A stretch of 64,000 nucleotides of DNA from the NCBI GenBank assembly GCA_009667805.1, contig CM019066.1, positions 328,829,119 to 328,893,118 on the forward strand, read 5' to 3'. This DNA is from Leptobrachium leishanense. Taxonomy: Eukaryota; Chordata; Amphibia; Anura; Megophryidae. Within the stretch, counting starts at the first letter, position 1. The number at the start of each line of letters is the position of its first letter. A model generated the notes under the pieces. The model was not told the origin of the DNA. It worked only from the letters and a program-made list of their open reading frames with translations, and made no database searches. Position numbers and translations under genes: made by a program. Positions 19,829-31,842 of this stretch are shown here, in pieces.

Positions 19829-22800
19829 TTAGCTGCTGATCCAGGACTGATTCATTTTTATAAATCTCAGCCGGTCTAAAGAGTCGGTGGACAGACGCAC
19901 TCTTTTGTCTGTGACAAAACCTCCAGCGGCACTGAACGTCCTTTCAGAAAGCACACTGGATGAAGGGCAACCGAAGTAGCTACATAGCATATTGGCTAAG
20001 TTCTGGCCAGTGATCCAATCTCAACAGCCAGTAAGCCTGCTGGAAAGGTATCCAGGTCTGCCCTTGCCCCTAGGTAGTCCTGCACCATATGGTGAAGACG
20101 CTGGCAATGGGTGCCTACATTTGACGTCCCTGGGTGTCGTGGACTAAAAAAATTTAAAAAGGCATCAGTCAAGCAGCCCCGGCCTTCACCACTATTCCTC
20201 TGATCATCCGCAGCCTCAGAAGCACCTGTGTCATCACTTGGTAACCTACCAGTGCCTGGAAAGGTGTTACACAAGTGTCACTTTAGAGCATCCTCAAGTT
20301 TTTTCATCCTGTGCTCCCTCTGTGCGGGCAGGATGAGCTCTGCAACTTTACCCTTGTACCGTGGATCAGGAAGTTTTGCCAACCAGTAATGATCCCTCTC
20401 CTTGATAGCACAAATCCAAAGGTCCTTTAGCAGGCTTTGCATGATAAGGGAGCCCATGCAGTGTAGGTTGGAGGTGGCATTAGCTTTCGAGTCTTCCTGG
20501 TCAATGAGGAGGATGACTCCATCGTGCACTTCCTCCTCCCAGCCACGTACTAGTCCTTGTGTTTCTGGGCACACAAAACCCTCCCTTGAGGAATCCCCAC
20601 CTTCAATGCCCCCACTACTTAAATATTCCTCCTCCTCCTCCTCATCCTCCTCCTGTCTGATCTGAGGAAGACCCGCTAATGCTGTCTGTGGAAAGACTGG
20701 GGCCTTGAGAGCTAGGGAAGGCCTCCTCTTCCTCCCGCTGCTCTGCCTCTAGAGCCACATCTATAATTACCCGCAGAGTGTGCTCCAGCAGGAACACTAA
20801 AGGAATTGTGTTACTGATGCATGCACTGTCCCTGCTCCCCATCCTCGTTGCCTCCTCAAATGGTGACAGTACAGTGCATGCATCCTTGATCATCAGCCAC
20901 TGCGGGGGGGAAACCAAGTTGACCTGAACCTGTCCTTGTGCCATACTCACACAGGTACTCATTGATGGCCCTCTGCTGCTTGTGCAGATGCTGCAGCATT
21001 GCCAATGTCGAGTTCCACCTGGTGAGCATGTCACAGATCAGACGGTTTGTGGGAAGGTGGAATTCTCTTTGAATTTCTGCCAGGCGAACTCTTGCTGGGA
21101 ATGACCGTCTGAAGTGGCTCCAGACTTTTCTGGCCTGGCTGAGAAGCTCTGCCAGCCCTAGGTACCTGTTTAGGAAATGCTATACCACCAGATTTAGGAC
21201 GTGTGCTAGGCATGGTACATGCGTCAACTTACCCAGGCGTAGGGCAGAGAGAAGGTTGCTGCCATTAACACAGACGACCATTCCCAGCTGAAGCTGGCGT
21301 GGTGTTAACCATCTCTGCACCTGCCCCTGCAGAGCTGACAGAATTTCTGGCCCGGTGTGGCTCCTGTCCCCTAAACAAACCAGCTCAAGCACAGTATGGC
21401 ATCTTTTTGCTTGAGCCATTGCATAGCCCCTGTCAGGCGTCGGTGTAACTGCCACTTCGCCAGAGACACAGAAGGAGGAGGAGGAGGAGGAAGAGGGAAA
21501 GGTGGTGGTGGAGCAGACAGACCTCATACAAGCAGCTTTCTGGAGGCGTGGTGGATGAACAAGCTCTAGCACAGAGCCCCGTCTTGGATCCCTCCCAGCT
21601 GCAATCAGAGTTACCCAGTGTGCCGTGAAGGAAATGTAACGGCCCTGTCCATGCTTGCTGGACCACGTGTCTAAAGTCACATGCACCTTGCTGCTGACTG
21701 TCTTCCACGTGCTGGTATAGTGCTGGAATGGCCTTCCGTGAAAAGTAATGGCGTTTTGGAACATGCCACTGTGGTACAGCACATTCAGCAAATTCACGAA
21801 AGGGAGCAGAGTCCACCAGCTGGAAAGGCAGCAGCTGCAATGCGAGCAATTTTGCTAAGGCTGGCATTTAGATGCTGTGCTTGGGGATGGTTGGGACTAT
21901 ATTTTTTTACACTGCAGCACCTGGGGCAACGTAATCTGACTGCAAAATCTTCAGCTGATGGGATGCTGTCACATTGTGAGGAAGGACCTGGTACATCCAT
22001 TACTGTAGCATCATCCCTGTCAGTGGAGGTTGTAGGCAATGACATGGCAGTACATACAGTGGGGGTAGAGACAGATGAGGAGGAGGAGGAGGACCTACGC
22101 AAAGTTTTGCGCCAACGGGATGCATGGCAGGTGGTCATATGTCGCCTCAAGCACATGGTACCCAAGTGTCGGGTGTCTTTCCCACGCTTGAGCCTCATCT
22201 GACATAGATTACAAATAGCAATGGTGGGGTCTGCTGCACATTTCTTAAAGAACTCCCAGACAGCAGAGTTTCTGGATGTGTCCTTTGAGACAACAGCGCT
22301 CTGCACCTGAGCAGCTCTGACATCTGATGCCTTGGACTTGCTAGTGCTACGGTTGGTCATAGAGGATGTTGTGCCTCTTGTTTGTTGTGCCTCCTCGTCC
22401 TCCTCACTTGACTCCTCTGTTCGATCAGGCACCCAGGTGGAGTCAGTGACCTCATCATCATTGTCATCACCCCCTATCTCCTCGTCACTGGAGCCAACTT
22501 GGCAGTATGCTGCAGCTGCTGGGACAACATGAGTGCCAGTTATTTGTGTGTCATCACTGGCACCCCCTTCCTCTAGGTTGATTATACTCCCTTCCTCAAC
22601 CTCAGAGATTGAATCAGAGCACTGTACTTGCTGCACATCCTCAAGCAGCATGTCACTGTCATTGTAGTCAAACAATTCAGCTGACTCTTCCGTGTGTGAT
22701 AGTGAGGCTATGGCAGGAGTAGCTGTGGACATGGAGGCTGCATTAGATGCTTTGGCAGCGGAGGTGGACTGTAAAGCACTACAAGCCTGGCTGGCAGAGG

Positions 22801-23020
22801 ACTCGGCGGATGAGGATGGCCTGGTTAGCCAATCCACCAAATCCTCTGTATGTTGCTGCTGCTTAAGATGGCCAGCACCAGTTAGAAAGGACAAGCGTGC
22901 CCCTGCAGAGGATGCACCACGCCCACGACGACCAGAGGCACAGCCTCCCGACACAGAGGCTGCTTGCCCTCTTATCTGTGTCTGGGAGCCTCTGCCTGTC
23001 CTTTTTGGTCTTTCTGACAT
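19829..23020 (-). pseudogene. hAT transposase with BED zinc finger, frameshifted
   Basis: The start is taken as the ATG at 23020 (MSERPKR); upstream codons fall in a tandem repeat. An acidic, low-complexity N-terminal part is followed by a BED-type zinc finger at about residues 253-310 (CNLC, then HxxxxC spacing with RRHMTTCH). Downstream pieces in shifting frames show the RNase-H-like catalytic core: LDTWSSKHGQGRYISFTAHW (about 21680-21600), CLAHVLNLV (about 21190) followed by an in-frame stop, and RWNSTLAML. The last 170 bases (minus strand, 19995-19829) encode the hAT dimerisation end: CPSSSVLSERTFSAAG and DKRVRLSTDSLDRLRFI, stopping at 19829. At least four frameshifts or stops are needed to join these, so no active enzyme is made. 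In the hAT family this protein cuts and pastes the element by binding its ends in the nucleus. Confidence 0.88.
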
Positions 23021-23164
23021 GGTGAGTGATATATAGATTAAATATATACAGAACTCTGATTCAATTCTGGTATAAAGATTAAAGATTTCCAGAACTCTGG
23101 TATAACTCAGTGACACACCCTGATAGCTGGCAGCCAGTGACAAGACACAGATTACCTCAATTCC

Positions 23165-23705
23165 CAAATATTTTATAGAAATTACTGACCCCCCAAAATA
23201 GTTGCTGGTGGCAGTGACAAGACACAGATTACCTCAAATTCCCAAATATTTTGTAGAAATTACTGATCCCTAAAATTCAGGGTGGCAGTGACAAGACACA
23301 GATTACCTCAATTCCCAAATATTTTGTAGAAATTACTGATCCCCAAAATTCAGGGTGGCAGTGACAAGACACAGATTACCTAAATTCCCAAATATTTTGT
23401 AGAAATTACTGACCCCCCAAAAGTCAAGGTGGCAGTGACAAGACACAGATTACCTCAATTCCCAAATATTTTGTAGAAATTACTGACCCCCAAAATAGTT
23501 GCTGGGAGTGAGAACACACAGATTAGAACAATTCCCAGATATTTTGTAGAAATGACTGACCCCCAAAATACTGGGTGTCAGTGAGAACACACAGATTAGA
23601 ACAATTCCCAGATATTTTGTAGAAATTACTGACCCCCAAAATACTGGGTGGCAGTGAGAACACACAGATTAGAACAATTCCCAGATATTTAGTAGAAATG
23701 AGACC
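23165..23705. repeat. ~75-bp tandem repeat, about eight units, near the hAT right end
   Basis: Units contain CCCAAATATTTTGTAGAAATT, ACTGACCCCCAAAATA and GGCAGTGACAAGACACAGATT; later units switch to AGTGAGAACACACAGATTAG. They lie just upstream of the transposase start, where a promoter would be expected in hAT elements, but no promoter motif can be supported. Confidence 0.8.
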
Positions 23706-24130
23706 CCCCCAGTAGCTGGTGGCAGACTGGCAGTGAGAACACACACTAACACAAGAACAATCTCCTCTCAAATCTCCTCTCAAACGCGTGCTGAAGCGCT
23801 GTGTGAAGCCTTATATAGTGTGCAGCGGGACTTAGCTCTGTGAGCCCATGATTGGGCAAAATTTGCCCAATCAGGACTCTGAGCCGTGATTGGCATAGTC
23901 TTGAACCTGTTTTGCACCTGACCTGTGGTCAGGTGCAAGGCTGTAGCCAATTACAAGCTTCAGGCCAGTGGAAAAGTGCATTGTGGTCCATTGTGGTGCA
24001 TTGTGGGCGAAAATGGGGCGAACATGCGATGAACATGCGGAAATGTTCGTAGTTCGCGAACATGCGAACAGGCGATGTTCGAATCGAACTCCGAACCGAT
24101 CGAACCGAACAGCTCATCCCTATAAGAGAC

Positions 24131-27100
24131 CACCTTAAGAAGTTCAATTGTTCACTTGTTTGGTAATGCAAATATCTAATCGGCCAATAACGTGCCAGCA
24201 TCTCATCTTCTCAACTTGAGAAAGGCTCTGGCCAGAGCCCAAATGTTGTGGTGGCACCCATGAATGATCCACCTGGTCCATTCTGTGTCTCCAGTGCAGG
24301 CAACTTCAGGCATAAAAACATGCAATTGTGTTTGAGTGGTTCAACTGTTGTTCAAACTAAGCAACAGAATGGGAAAAAATTACTTTACTGCTGAATACTT
24401 TTTGGAGCGCAACAAAATGTTCTGAAAATCAATGAAACACATGATTTTCTTTAGAGATTTTTAAAAGTCTCTAGCACATACAAAAATGGTGTGAAAACCA
24501 GAAATATCTCTAGACTGAAGGTCTGTGGATTTTTTTTCTTATTTCAGACAGTATTTCATGACAACATCAATTTATGACCCAGGTACTCGCAGTGATGTGT
24601 ATTTGTTTCTGCCACACTTTGGGCCAACTGAGGACCTTGTAAGTGCCACAGCTTACCTGGGTATTGTTGTTTCTGACCATGTGCACCCCTTTACAGCCGC
24701 TATATATACCTAATGGTTGTTACCATTAGGATAACCCACAGGATAACCAGACACCATAGAAAATACACCTCATCTTAAGTGGGTTCCTCAAAAATAATGG
24801 TGAGTTCATCGACCTCAATGGCCTCCCGTCACCAGAACACGATGCTACACAGTATCTTGTAATGAGCTGGAACAGGATAGTTCCAATGGGACTGTACAAC
24901 AGACAAGCAAGAAACAATGTCAAGATTCTGTCACAGCATGGACCAGAAACTTTGAAGGATCTTTCCAGGACCCCCCTTTTTTTAAGCCCTATAAATATGC
25001 AGATTTGGTGGCCCAAAGAAGTACCATATGTTGTGGCCTTTTTGTTAATTAGGTTTATTTTTAAACCTAATTTAAAGGTACACACTTAATACGTCTTCAA
25101 AACAGAGATTTTGTTAGAGTAATGGCTAATGAGTTACTTATAAGCTCCACATGACTGTTTAGTGAGTTGTCCTCCGCGTATGGTTTTTAATATTTTTTTA
25201 TTTAAATTTTTTAAATAGTTTGCAGTGCAAACATAAAATAAAAAGGGAACAACTCTACATAAAGCCGGCATTCTGTACGTGATCAGTTGCTCTTTTGTCA
25301 AACTGTACAATGGGTAAAATTTGCAATGTAAGTGACATAACAGCATCATAATTGGTGTGAAATATAGATTTTTGCCACCTGGAGGTTATATACAGTGGAA
25401 ATGCATCCAAATCTAGTTCTGCGGATGAACTCGCCCTACTAAACTGAGGAGTCATAGGCTACCGTTCATTCAAAGGCTAAGGATAATCAAATAAGAAGTC
25501 TTATGTCACACAAAATATATCTTATTAGAATACATATTTTTCCAAAGCCCTGGAATTATAAAGAGTGTTTTATTGTATCAGTTATATTTCTGTTTGCATA
25601 TTTTCTGCATGTATTTTTCTGTAGGCCATCCCCCTGCAGTTAAATGACACGTGCCACAAGCAGGCTGCGGAGGGGGGCCGATGCGGCCCATTGAAGACAG
25701 CGGGGTGTACCTGTGCGTCCTGTGTCTTCTAAGCCCTCCCACCTCCAGGACGGCATAGCATGCCCTGGGGCAGTAAAGGTTTAAATTAAAGGGAATTTTA
25801 AAAAAAAAAATCAAAGGAAAATATATTATTGTTGGGATGAAGAATTCTGGATAATAGATAGTATTCGTTAGCTTGCTCAGTTTCAAACAAGGTCTGCATT
25901 ATTAGCATACAGGCAGAAATGGCCTTTATGTCAAATACAGTAAATATGGTATGGCAAAGACTGGATAAGCAGTATCAGGCTTTTAAATTTAGTAGGTAGC
26001 ATTGCTGGCACTCCTGACGAGCCAGTTTTGATAAAACGTGCGTCGGGTGCGTTTTTTGAGACAGGGACCGTTTCTAGAAAACATGCTTTTGGGCTATTTA
26101 GTTTAGATGCAGATGGAAATTTCCCTTTCAATTAAATAGTGAATATTGTGAATCATCGATTTTAGTTCATCACAATATGCTCAGAAACCCTTTCTAATGA
26201 AATATTTTGAGATCCGGTAAATGTATGGGTCTGCTGTTTTGAATATTTGGGTTTAAAAGGTACCCTTGTCTCGTTTTGTTTTCTGTGCTGGTAAATTGTT
26301 GGTCCTTGCACTTAACTTCCATTTGGAAATCGACCAGTATACCGGTCTGGGACTGAAAGTTAACAATTTGATATATACTCCACTCAGAAACAATTACAAC
26401 TAATATATAGTGGTTTTTAATTTTATTTGTATATATGTGATATGTGTATGGGACACAATATTGTGGTTTTTTGAATTTTTTTAATCAATCAAAGTGTAAT
26501 AAAAGTTAAATTTTATCAATATCCCAGGAAGACATTTAGTATTCCTCTGGTGAATCTGGAGGGATAATTTTATTTTTCCTTGTTCTACCCTGAGGTTTGT
26601 ATGAAAACCAGTTTTAGTAAATCCTTTTACTGAGGCCTGCGTCAATGTGAATTCCATATGCCTTTGCATTAGAGTGGCTGCTTATATTGACTTTGGGGTC
26701 TAGTACTGCACGAAGCAGGCATTTTATCAGCTAGTGAATGAGGGCTGCCAAAATGAAACACATACACACACATATCATATCGCATATGCTCAATAAACCC
26801 AAGCAGACAGAAAAAGCATTGGAGAGATGACAAAGGAACTCTAAAATGTGTATAAGACAATCTTTGCGTATTTCGAATGGGAAAACATTGTGACTGTATG
26901 GATCCAACACCAGTTTAAAGTCCAAGAAACCTCATTCTGTGGATCATAATCTCATATTTACCTTTTGACTTTTCAGTATATTGAATCCATTTCCCTGTGT
27001 TGCTTTCTACATGAGTAACACGCTAACGATATTACCTTTTAAGCTGCGGATCGAGATTTTATGATACGGTATTCTTATGTCAATGCCAAGTATATTATTG

Positions 27101-27735
27101 GCCCTAAATAAACATGAAACGCGTAACCGGAAAATGTCACAATAATATAGATATATATGTTTTTATTCAAAGTTAAAAATGACCGCATTGTTCACAAGTG
27201 GAAAATCTATTAACGTGTAATACATCACCCTTCTCCGCACGTGGAAATAATCATTCGGACCGTGAAATGAAAATAAAACTTCTTAAAAAGTTATTATCCC
27301 ATTACATATTTATTTTATACTTTATTTTATTAATTTTAAGTCAATTTAAATAAAACATTGGTAACGTCTGTGTTGATTTATATTGTTTTATTTTTTGCAA
27401 TAACCTTGTCAAACTAGACAGTTATATTTCAGATTGTAACATATACACATCGTTTTTAATACCACTTTTTTAAAAAAAACTTTGGTTAATGGTCCTATAC
27501 AGATTTAATGTGTAGATCAGTGGGTTAGAACATGCAGCTTTCCAAGTCTAGCTACATTTCTCTTGCTAAAGGTCACTGCGTACCATTTCATTCATTGCGA
27601 ATTGGAAAGGTGTAAATTAAAATGCGTCTGAAACAAAGAACTATTTGACACGGAACTAAACTTTGAAGAGCCATTCTTTGTATATAATAACTACAATGTT
27701 CATTTTGGTGACTAATAATTATAGATCTAAAGCTT
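24131..27735. other. Long stretch with no gene; a few possible old repeats
   Basis: Mostly AT-rich unique-looking DNA. 25630-25790 is a GC-richer island of unknown origin. At about 26000-26050, CCTGACGAGCC...AAAACGTGCGTCGGG resembles a common amphibian repeat motif, weakly. No open frame has a recognisable domain. 26940-27735 holds nothing that I can name. Confidence 0.35.
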
Positions 27736-27824
27736 TTAACCACTTCACTACCAAGATTGAGTATACTCAATCTTCAAAAGCACCTGCCAGTGCCCCAAAA
27801 TAAAGTATATTCCATGTGGTCTAA
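27736..27824 (+). mobile_element. Left end of a TTAA-type element (fragment)
   Basis: TTAACCACTTCACTACCAAG (27736-27755) matches the same motif at 40279 (TTAACCCCTCCACTACCAAG) and 54679 (TTAATCCCTTCACTACCAAG). A small palindrome GATTGAGTATACTCAATC follows. The rest is missing or displaced by the MITE that begins at 27825. Confidence 0.45.
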
Positions 27825-28273
27825 GGCTGGGGTCAGACGAGCGTGATTTCTACAGACTGTACGTCCGTGCAGTACGGACATCGTCAGTACGGATGACGCA
27901 GTAGTGGTCACACAGTCCGTTTTTTCACTGAAGTTATTTTTTGACGGATGTAGGAGGGAAAAATAAATTACAATGAAAAAACATTCTGTCCGTCAAAAAT
28001 GCTGGACGTATAAATGCAGTCCGTCTGACCACGTTCCATCACTCACACACAAAGCTATGCAGACATTGTGGACGCAGCGCACTCCGCACGTCCGTTCTAG
28101 CAGTATTACGTTCTTGCCTAACCTGCGTCCGTTTGCCGCGGCCGTTGTGCGTCCGCAGTTCAGTGCGGACGTACTTCATGTGTCAGGCTCCAATGGACTT
28201 TCTTTCATGCTATCACGGACGTACTTTTAGGCGCAATCACGGACGTGAACACTACGCTCGTCTGACACCAGCC
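27825..28273 (+). mobile_element. Harbinger-type MITE, GGCTGGGGTCAGACGAGCG ends
   Basis: Flanked by TAA on both sides (27822-27824 and 28274-28276). It starts GGCTGGGGTCAGACGAGCGT and ends GCTCGTCTGACACCAGCC. The body is full of ACGGAC / GTCCGT strings (TACGTCCGTGCAGTACGGAC). It is a different subfamily from the GGCTAGGG MITEs, sharing only the terminal dozen bases. The open frame at 27973-28230 is not a gene. Confidence 0.8.
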
Positions 28274-28618
28274 TAATTCTGGAGCAATTCAAAGGAGTTT
28301 TGTTGTATTGGAAACACAAGTAATATGCAAATAGGCTCAAAAATGTGCCCATTGCACTGTATTTGACAAATTGATAGCTTTTGTTAATAGGCTAATTGCT
28401 CCAAAATTGCACGTACAGTGAAATTCACAATTCAGTGCAATTATCTGGCCAATTCATGGTTAGTGAATACCCCTTTAGTACTGAAGATGTTGACAATAAA
28501 AAAATAAAAGCAGGGAAGGGTAATTATTAATCCCTCCTGAACCTGGACCCAGTCTCCCCACCACCTGTTTTTACCCAAGAGTATCTTTAAAGGGACACTA
28601 CCACTTACATAAGTTGGA

Positions 28619-29031
28619 ACCAGGTATGTACTGACCATAGGGACTACAGGGAGATTCCCGGTGGGCCGATGGCTAGGTGGGCCAGTGTGAATGCTGGTTC
28701 ACCACGCGACTCGCACTACCCTTAATGGGTGAGGTGAGAATTTCCTCACTGTCTGTAAAACAGACGCAGTCTGCCGCAGTCTCATATTGGGGTCACAGTG
28801 CCTGTGAGACCCGTTGCGCATCCGCCTCACCTTAAGACATGGTGCACATTCAACCTCAGTGCCGCTGCGTTCCTTTACCCAATCGCTCTGCAGCAACTCC
28901 AGTATCTGTAGAGTGATTGGTTGAGCTATCCTTTTGGGTTATATAATATTTTTGTGCGTGTTTAAGTAATTAAAGTGGGCTGGTCTGGATGAAGTGCAGG
29001 GTTGATTTTTTTTGTCCCAGTCCAGCCCTGG
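28619..29031 (-). mobile_element. hAT-like non-autonomous element, CAGGGCTGGACTGG end
   Basis: Read in reverse it starts CAGGGCTGGACTGGGAC and ends near GGTCAGTACATACCTG, an imperfect inverted pair. The body includes CCGGTGGGCC and AATGCTGGTTCACC. CAGGGCTGGACTGG ends are a hAT/Charlie-like pattern. An 8-bp duplication is not clear (GTTGGAAC versus GCTAGTAT), so the boundaries are approximate. Confidence 0.5.
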
Positions 29032-29523
29032 CTAGTATTAGGATATCTGTGCATTACAAAAAAAAGCACATTATAAAACACATACTGCTGTTTTTTTCTT
29101 TTTCTGAAGTAATTGCATGTAAAAAGAATATATAAAATTAGTTTTTGTATATCATGATGAAAAATTTACCAAACCTTATACTTCGTGGCTGTGCTCTATC
29201 CTACACAGTATTTAACAGTTAATGAGGTGGAAGAGGGAATGTTTAGATAAGGCAGCAGGGGGGCTGTTGTCCTGCCTCTGCTACCCGGGATAAGAGTTGG
29301 CAGCTGAATGAAATAAGACTGAGTTTAAAAGAATTCTAATCTATCCCCTGGTGATGTCCTTTGAATACATCCACACAATAGAATGATTTGAGTCAGTGAT
29401 CGACCCATTCACAAAGCCACCCAGTGAGGACCAAGTGAGGTAAAGATACTGTGGAGGGCAGTTTGCAAAAGAAAACATCACACAATGGATGCACCCAGTG
29501 ACACATATAGAGTAAAATATTTT
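29032..29523. other. No gene recognised
   Basis: AT-rich with no domain-bearing open frame and no repeat that I can name. Confidence 0.35.
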
Positions 29524-29653
29524 GGGCAGTATTACAAAGTTGGTGCTAACTTAACCAGAGCTGTTGTAAACTTAAAACCTCCATAGGCTATAATGGCTCT
29601 GGGAAGTTTACAACAGCTCTGGTTAAGTTAGCACCAACTATGTAATATAGCCC
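29524..29653. mobile_element. 130-bp palindromic MITE
   Basis: GTTGGTGCTAACTTAACCAG and CTCTGGTTAAGTTAGCACCAAC are long inverted arms, continuing through AGCTGTTGTAAACTT and AAGTTTACAACAGCT, around a short loop that includes CCATAGGC. The outer part, GGGC..TATTACA and TGTAATA..GCCC, resembles the GGGCCCTATTACA ends of the MITE at 53390. It probably folds as one near-perfect hairpin. Confidence 0.75.
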
Positions 29654-29814
29654 TTTGTTAGCTAAACATACAATAGGAAAACAAAGCACATGTAAGATAT
29701 CAGCAACATAAAATAAACACATTAAGGACATTTAATTTCTTTGGTGGTAGCGGCCCTTTAACCCCTTGAGGACCAATTACGTACATGGTACGTCCTGGGG
29801 AAAAATCCCGTTAA

Positions 29815-30073
29815 GGCTGGCGGCACACAAGCGCATTTGGTGCTTGTGTGCGCCCGCACTTCCCTGCGTCTGTGCTATTTTGACTGGGAGGGTCAACCAC
29901 CGGATGGGAAAAAGCCCTCCCTGTCAAAAAGCTAAACGGACGCTGACAGGGATACAAAGCGCGATCCTCCAGAGGAGGATCAGGCTTTGTACAGTGAACG
30001 CACAGAGAGGAAGGAACACCCACTCTCACGTCCATTCCTTCCTCTTTCTGTTAACGCTCATGTGCCGCCAGCC
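29815..30073 (+). mobile_element. Nested Harbinger-type MITE, GGCTGGCGGCACAC ends
   Basis: It starts GGCTGGCGGCACACAAGCGC and ends GTGCCGCCAGCC, flanked by TAA on both sides (29812-29814, 30074-30076). Excising it restores CCCGTTAAGGACC, the expected text of the host TTAA element. The inside includes paired AGCGCGATCCTCC / GGAGGATCAGGCTTTG. Confidence 0.85.
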
Positions 30074-30101
30074 TAAGGACCAAGGACGTACCATGTACAT
30101 G

Positions 30102-30898
30102 AGTTTTAAATGAGTTTTAATGTGGATAAGTGCAAGATAATGCACCTGGGACGTAAAAACCCAAGGGCTGAATATAGAATATTTGATACAGTCCTAACCT
30201 CAACATCTGAGGAAAGGGATTTAGGGGTTATTATTTCAGAGGATCTAAGGGTAAGTAGTCAATGTAATAGAGCAGCAGGAAATGCTAGCAGAATGCTTGG
30301 TTGTGTAGGGAGAGGTATTAGCAGTAGGAAAAGGGAAGTGCTCATGCCACTGTACAGAGCACTGGTGAGACCTCACTTGGAGTACTGTGTGCAGTACTGG
30401 AGACCGTATCTCCAGAAGGATATAGACATCTTAGAGAGAGTTCAGAGAAGGGCTACTAAAATGGTGTACGGCTTGAAGGAGAAAAGTTACCAGGAAAGGC
30501 TTAATGATCTTAACATGTACAGCTTGGAAAAAAGACGAGATAGAGGAGATATGATAGAAACATTTAAATACGTAAAGGGAATCCACAAGGTAGAGGAAGG
30601 GAGTATATTTAAAAGGAAACAAAGTAGCAAAACAAGAGGACATAGTCTTAGATTAGAGGGGCAAAGGTTTAAAAGTAACATCAGGAAGCATTATTTTACT
30701 GAGAGGGTGGTGGATACATGGAACAGCCTTCCAGTAGAAATGGTAGAGGCCAAAACAGTAATTGAATTTAAGCAGGCATGGGATAGGCATAAGGCTATCC
30801 TAAACAAAAGATAAATCCAGGTAAAGTATCCATGTAATTGGGCAGACTAGATGGGCCGAAAGGTTCTTATCTGCCGACATTTTCTATGTTTCTATGTA
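30102..30898 (+). mobile_element. CR1-type LINE, 5'-truncated
   Basis: It carries the last part of ORF2 and the 3' UTR. The tail reads GACTAGATGGGCCGAAAGG, then TTATCTGCCGACATTTTC, then two TTTCTATG units, the CR1-style octamer repeat in place of poly(A). It is inserted in the TTAA element in the same orientation. The 5' boundary lies around the repeated GAGTTTTAAATGAGTTTTAA. Confidence 0.85.
30110..30814 (+). pseudogene. CR1 ORF2 protein, C-terminal fragment (234 codons, uninterrupted)
   Basis: The frame begins just past the reverse-transcriptase catalytic YxDD motif, which is not present, and runs to TAA at 30812-30814. Recognisable CR1 marks in order: FNVDKCKIMHLG, ERDLGVIISEDL, ASRMLGC, LYRALVRPHLEYCVQYW, LERVQRRATKM, LEKRRDRGDMIETFKY, and VVDTWNSLP near the end. 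In a full CR1 this is the thumb and C-terminal part of the endonuclease/reverse-transcriptase that copies the LINE RNA into DNA. The apparent ATG is internal. The lack of stops suggests fairly recent insertion. It cannot work alone. Confidence 0.9.
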
Positions 30899-31683
30899 AA
30901 TCATGGTCCTCTAACCCCCTCCCTATACTGACCTCTCTGGTCGGGTCCCATGGCGGTCTGACTTCCTTGAAGCCAGACCAATGACTTTAAGGACCCCAGC
31001 TGTTGCTATGATGCCAGTTGGACAGCTAACACCCTTGCTGCCAAGTGGAGATCTTTTGGAGGACAAGTTGGGGGATCCTTTGGGCTCCCAATCAGTGGCA
31101 GCTAGAGTGTCATGTTTAGGGTCATTGGAAAGAACAGAGCATGTCCTTTGCAAATACCAAACGTGACCAGGTTTGGTGAAAAAATTTAAATAAATTTTTT
31201 TAAAAAAATTGTCTGGATCATATAATAAAATAGGACTTCAAATCATGTTTAAAAATGATGAGCATAATACAGTCAAAATGAGCTCAGCATACAGAGGTGA
31301 AATAGCTCAGCAGTGAAGGGGGTTAAAAAGCAAAAACATGTAAAAATGGGTATTTCTAAACTCAGGACAAAATTTCTAAACTATTTAGCTAAGGTCTTTT
31401 TGGCAGTTGTAGATTTGTGGGTCAAAGTTGGAAAAAGTGTGTTTATTCAGTTTTTTTCATCATATTTCATAATTTTCTTTATAATAATTTATACAACATG
31501 ATAAAAATAATTATTTCTATAGAAAGTCCATTTAATGGCGAGAAAAACGGTATATAATATGTGTGGGGACAGTAAAAGAGTAAGAGGAAAATTGGAGCTA
31601 AACACAAACAGGGAAGAAATATAAAAACAGCAGTGGGTACTTTCGGACTGACAATAGTAACCGCCCGGTCACTATGGAGTTAA

Positions 31684-31840
31684 AACCTATTTTCTTTGGT
31701 GGGCACTGCCACTGAGGAGATCTCTCAGCAATTCATCTAGCCAGTTGGGTTCCTCTCAAGGTGAATGCTTTGAGAGGTATTGTCCATCCATGTTGCTTGT
31801 TGTAACCAAGGAAGCCTGACCAACCTTCCCACCACCCACC
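31684..31840. other. Short spacer between the TTAA element and the Tc1 element
   Basis: About 160 bp with nothing recognised. Confidence 0.4.
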
Positions 31841-31842
31841 TA

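Larger units (their letters stand above)
17512..24122 (-). mobile_element. 6.6-kb hAT element with decayed transposase gene
   Basis: Ends are TAGGGATGAGC and GCTCATCCCTA, flanked by CTAGAGAC (17504-17511) and TAAGAGAC (24123-24130), 6 of 8 identical. Subterminal regions are rich in TTCGAA / CGAAC strings (17535-17590 and 24045-24112). Inside are, left to right, a ~136-bp tandem repeat interrupted by a TTAA element, the transposase gene on the minus strand, and a ~75-bp tandem repeat upstream of that gene. The frame damage and the imperfect flanks suggest an old copy. The short element at 58469 is a relative. Confidence 0.9.
29762..31679 (+). mobile_element. TTAA-flanked (piggyBac-type) element holding a MITE and a CR1 fragment
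   Basis: The body runs from CCCCTTGAGGACCAATTACG to CGCCCGGTCACTATGGAG, with TTAA at 29758-29761 and 31680-31683. The right part matches 18900-19507 closely in order (CAGCAGTGAAGGGGGTTAAA, TGGGTATTTCTA, AGAAAGTCCATTTAATGGCG, ACCGCCCGGTCACTA). Removing the MITE (29815-30073) and the CR1 piece (about 30102-30898) leaves roughly 0.86 kb, shorter than the 1.2 kb copy. No transposase is present. Confidence 0.85.

Noticed and set aside
22692..23036. Plus-strand 114-codon frame
   Set aside because: Opposite-strand shadow of the hAT transposase N-terminus.
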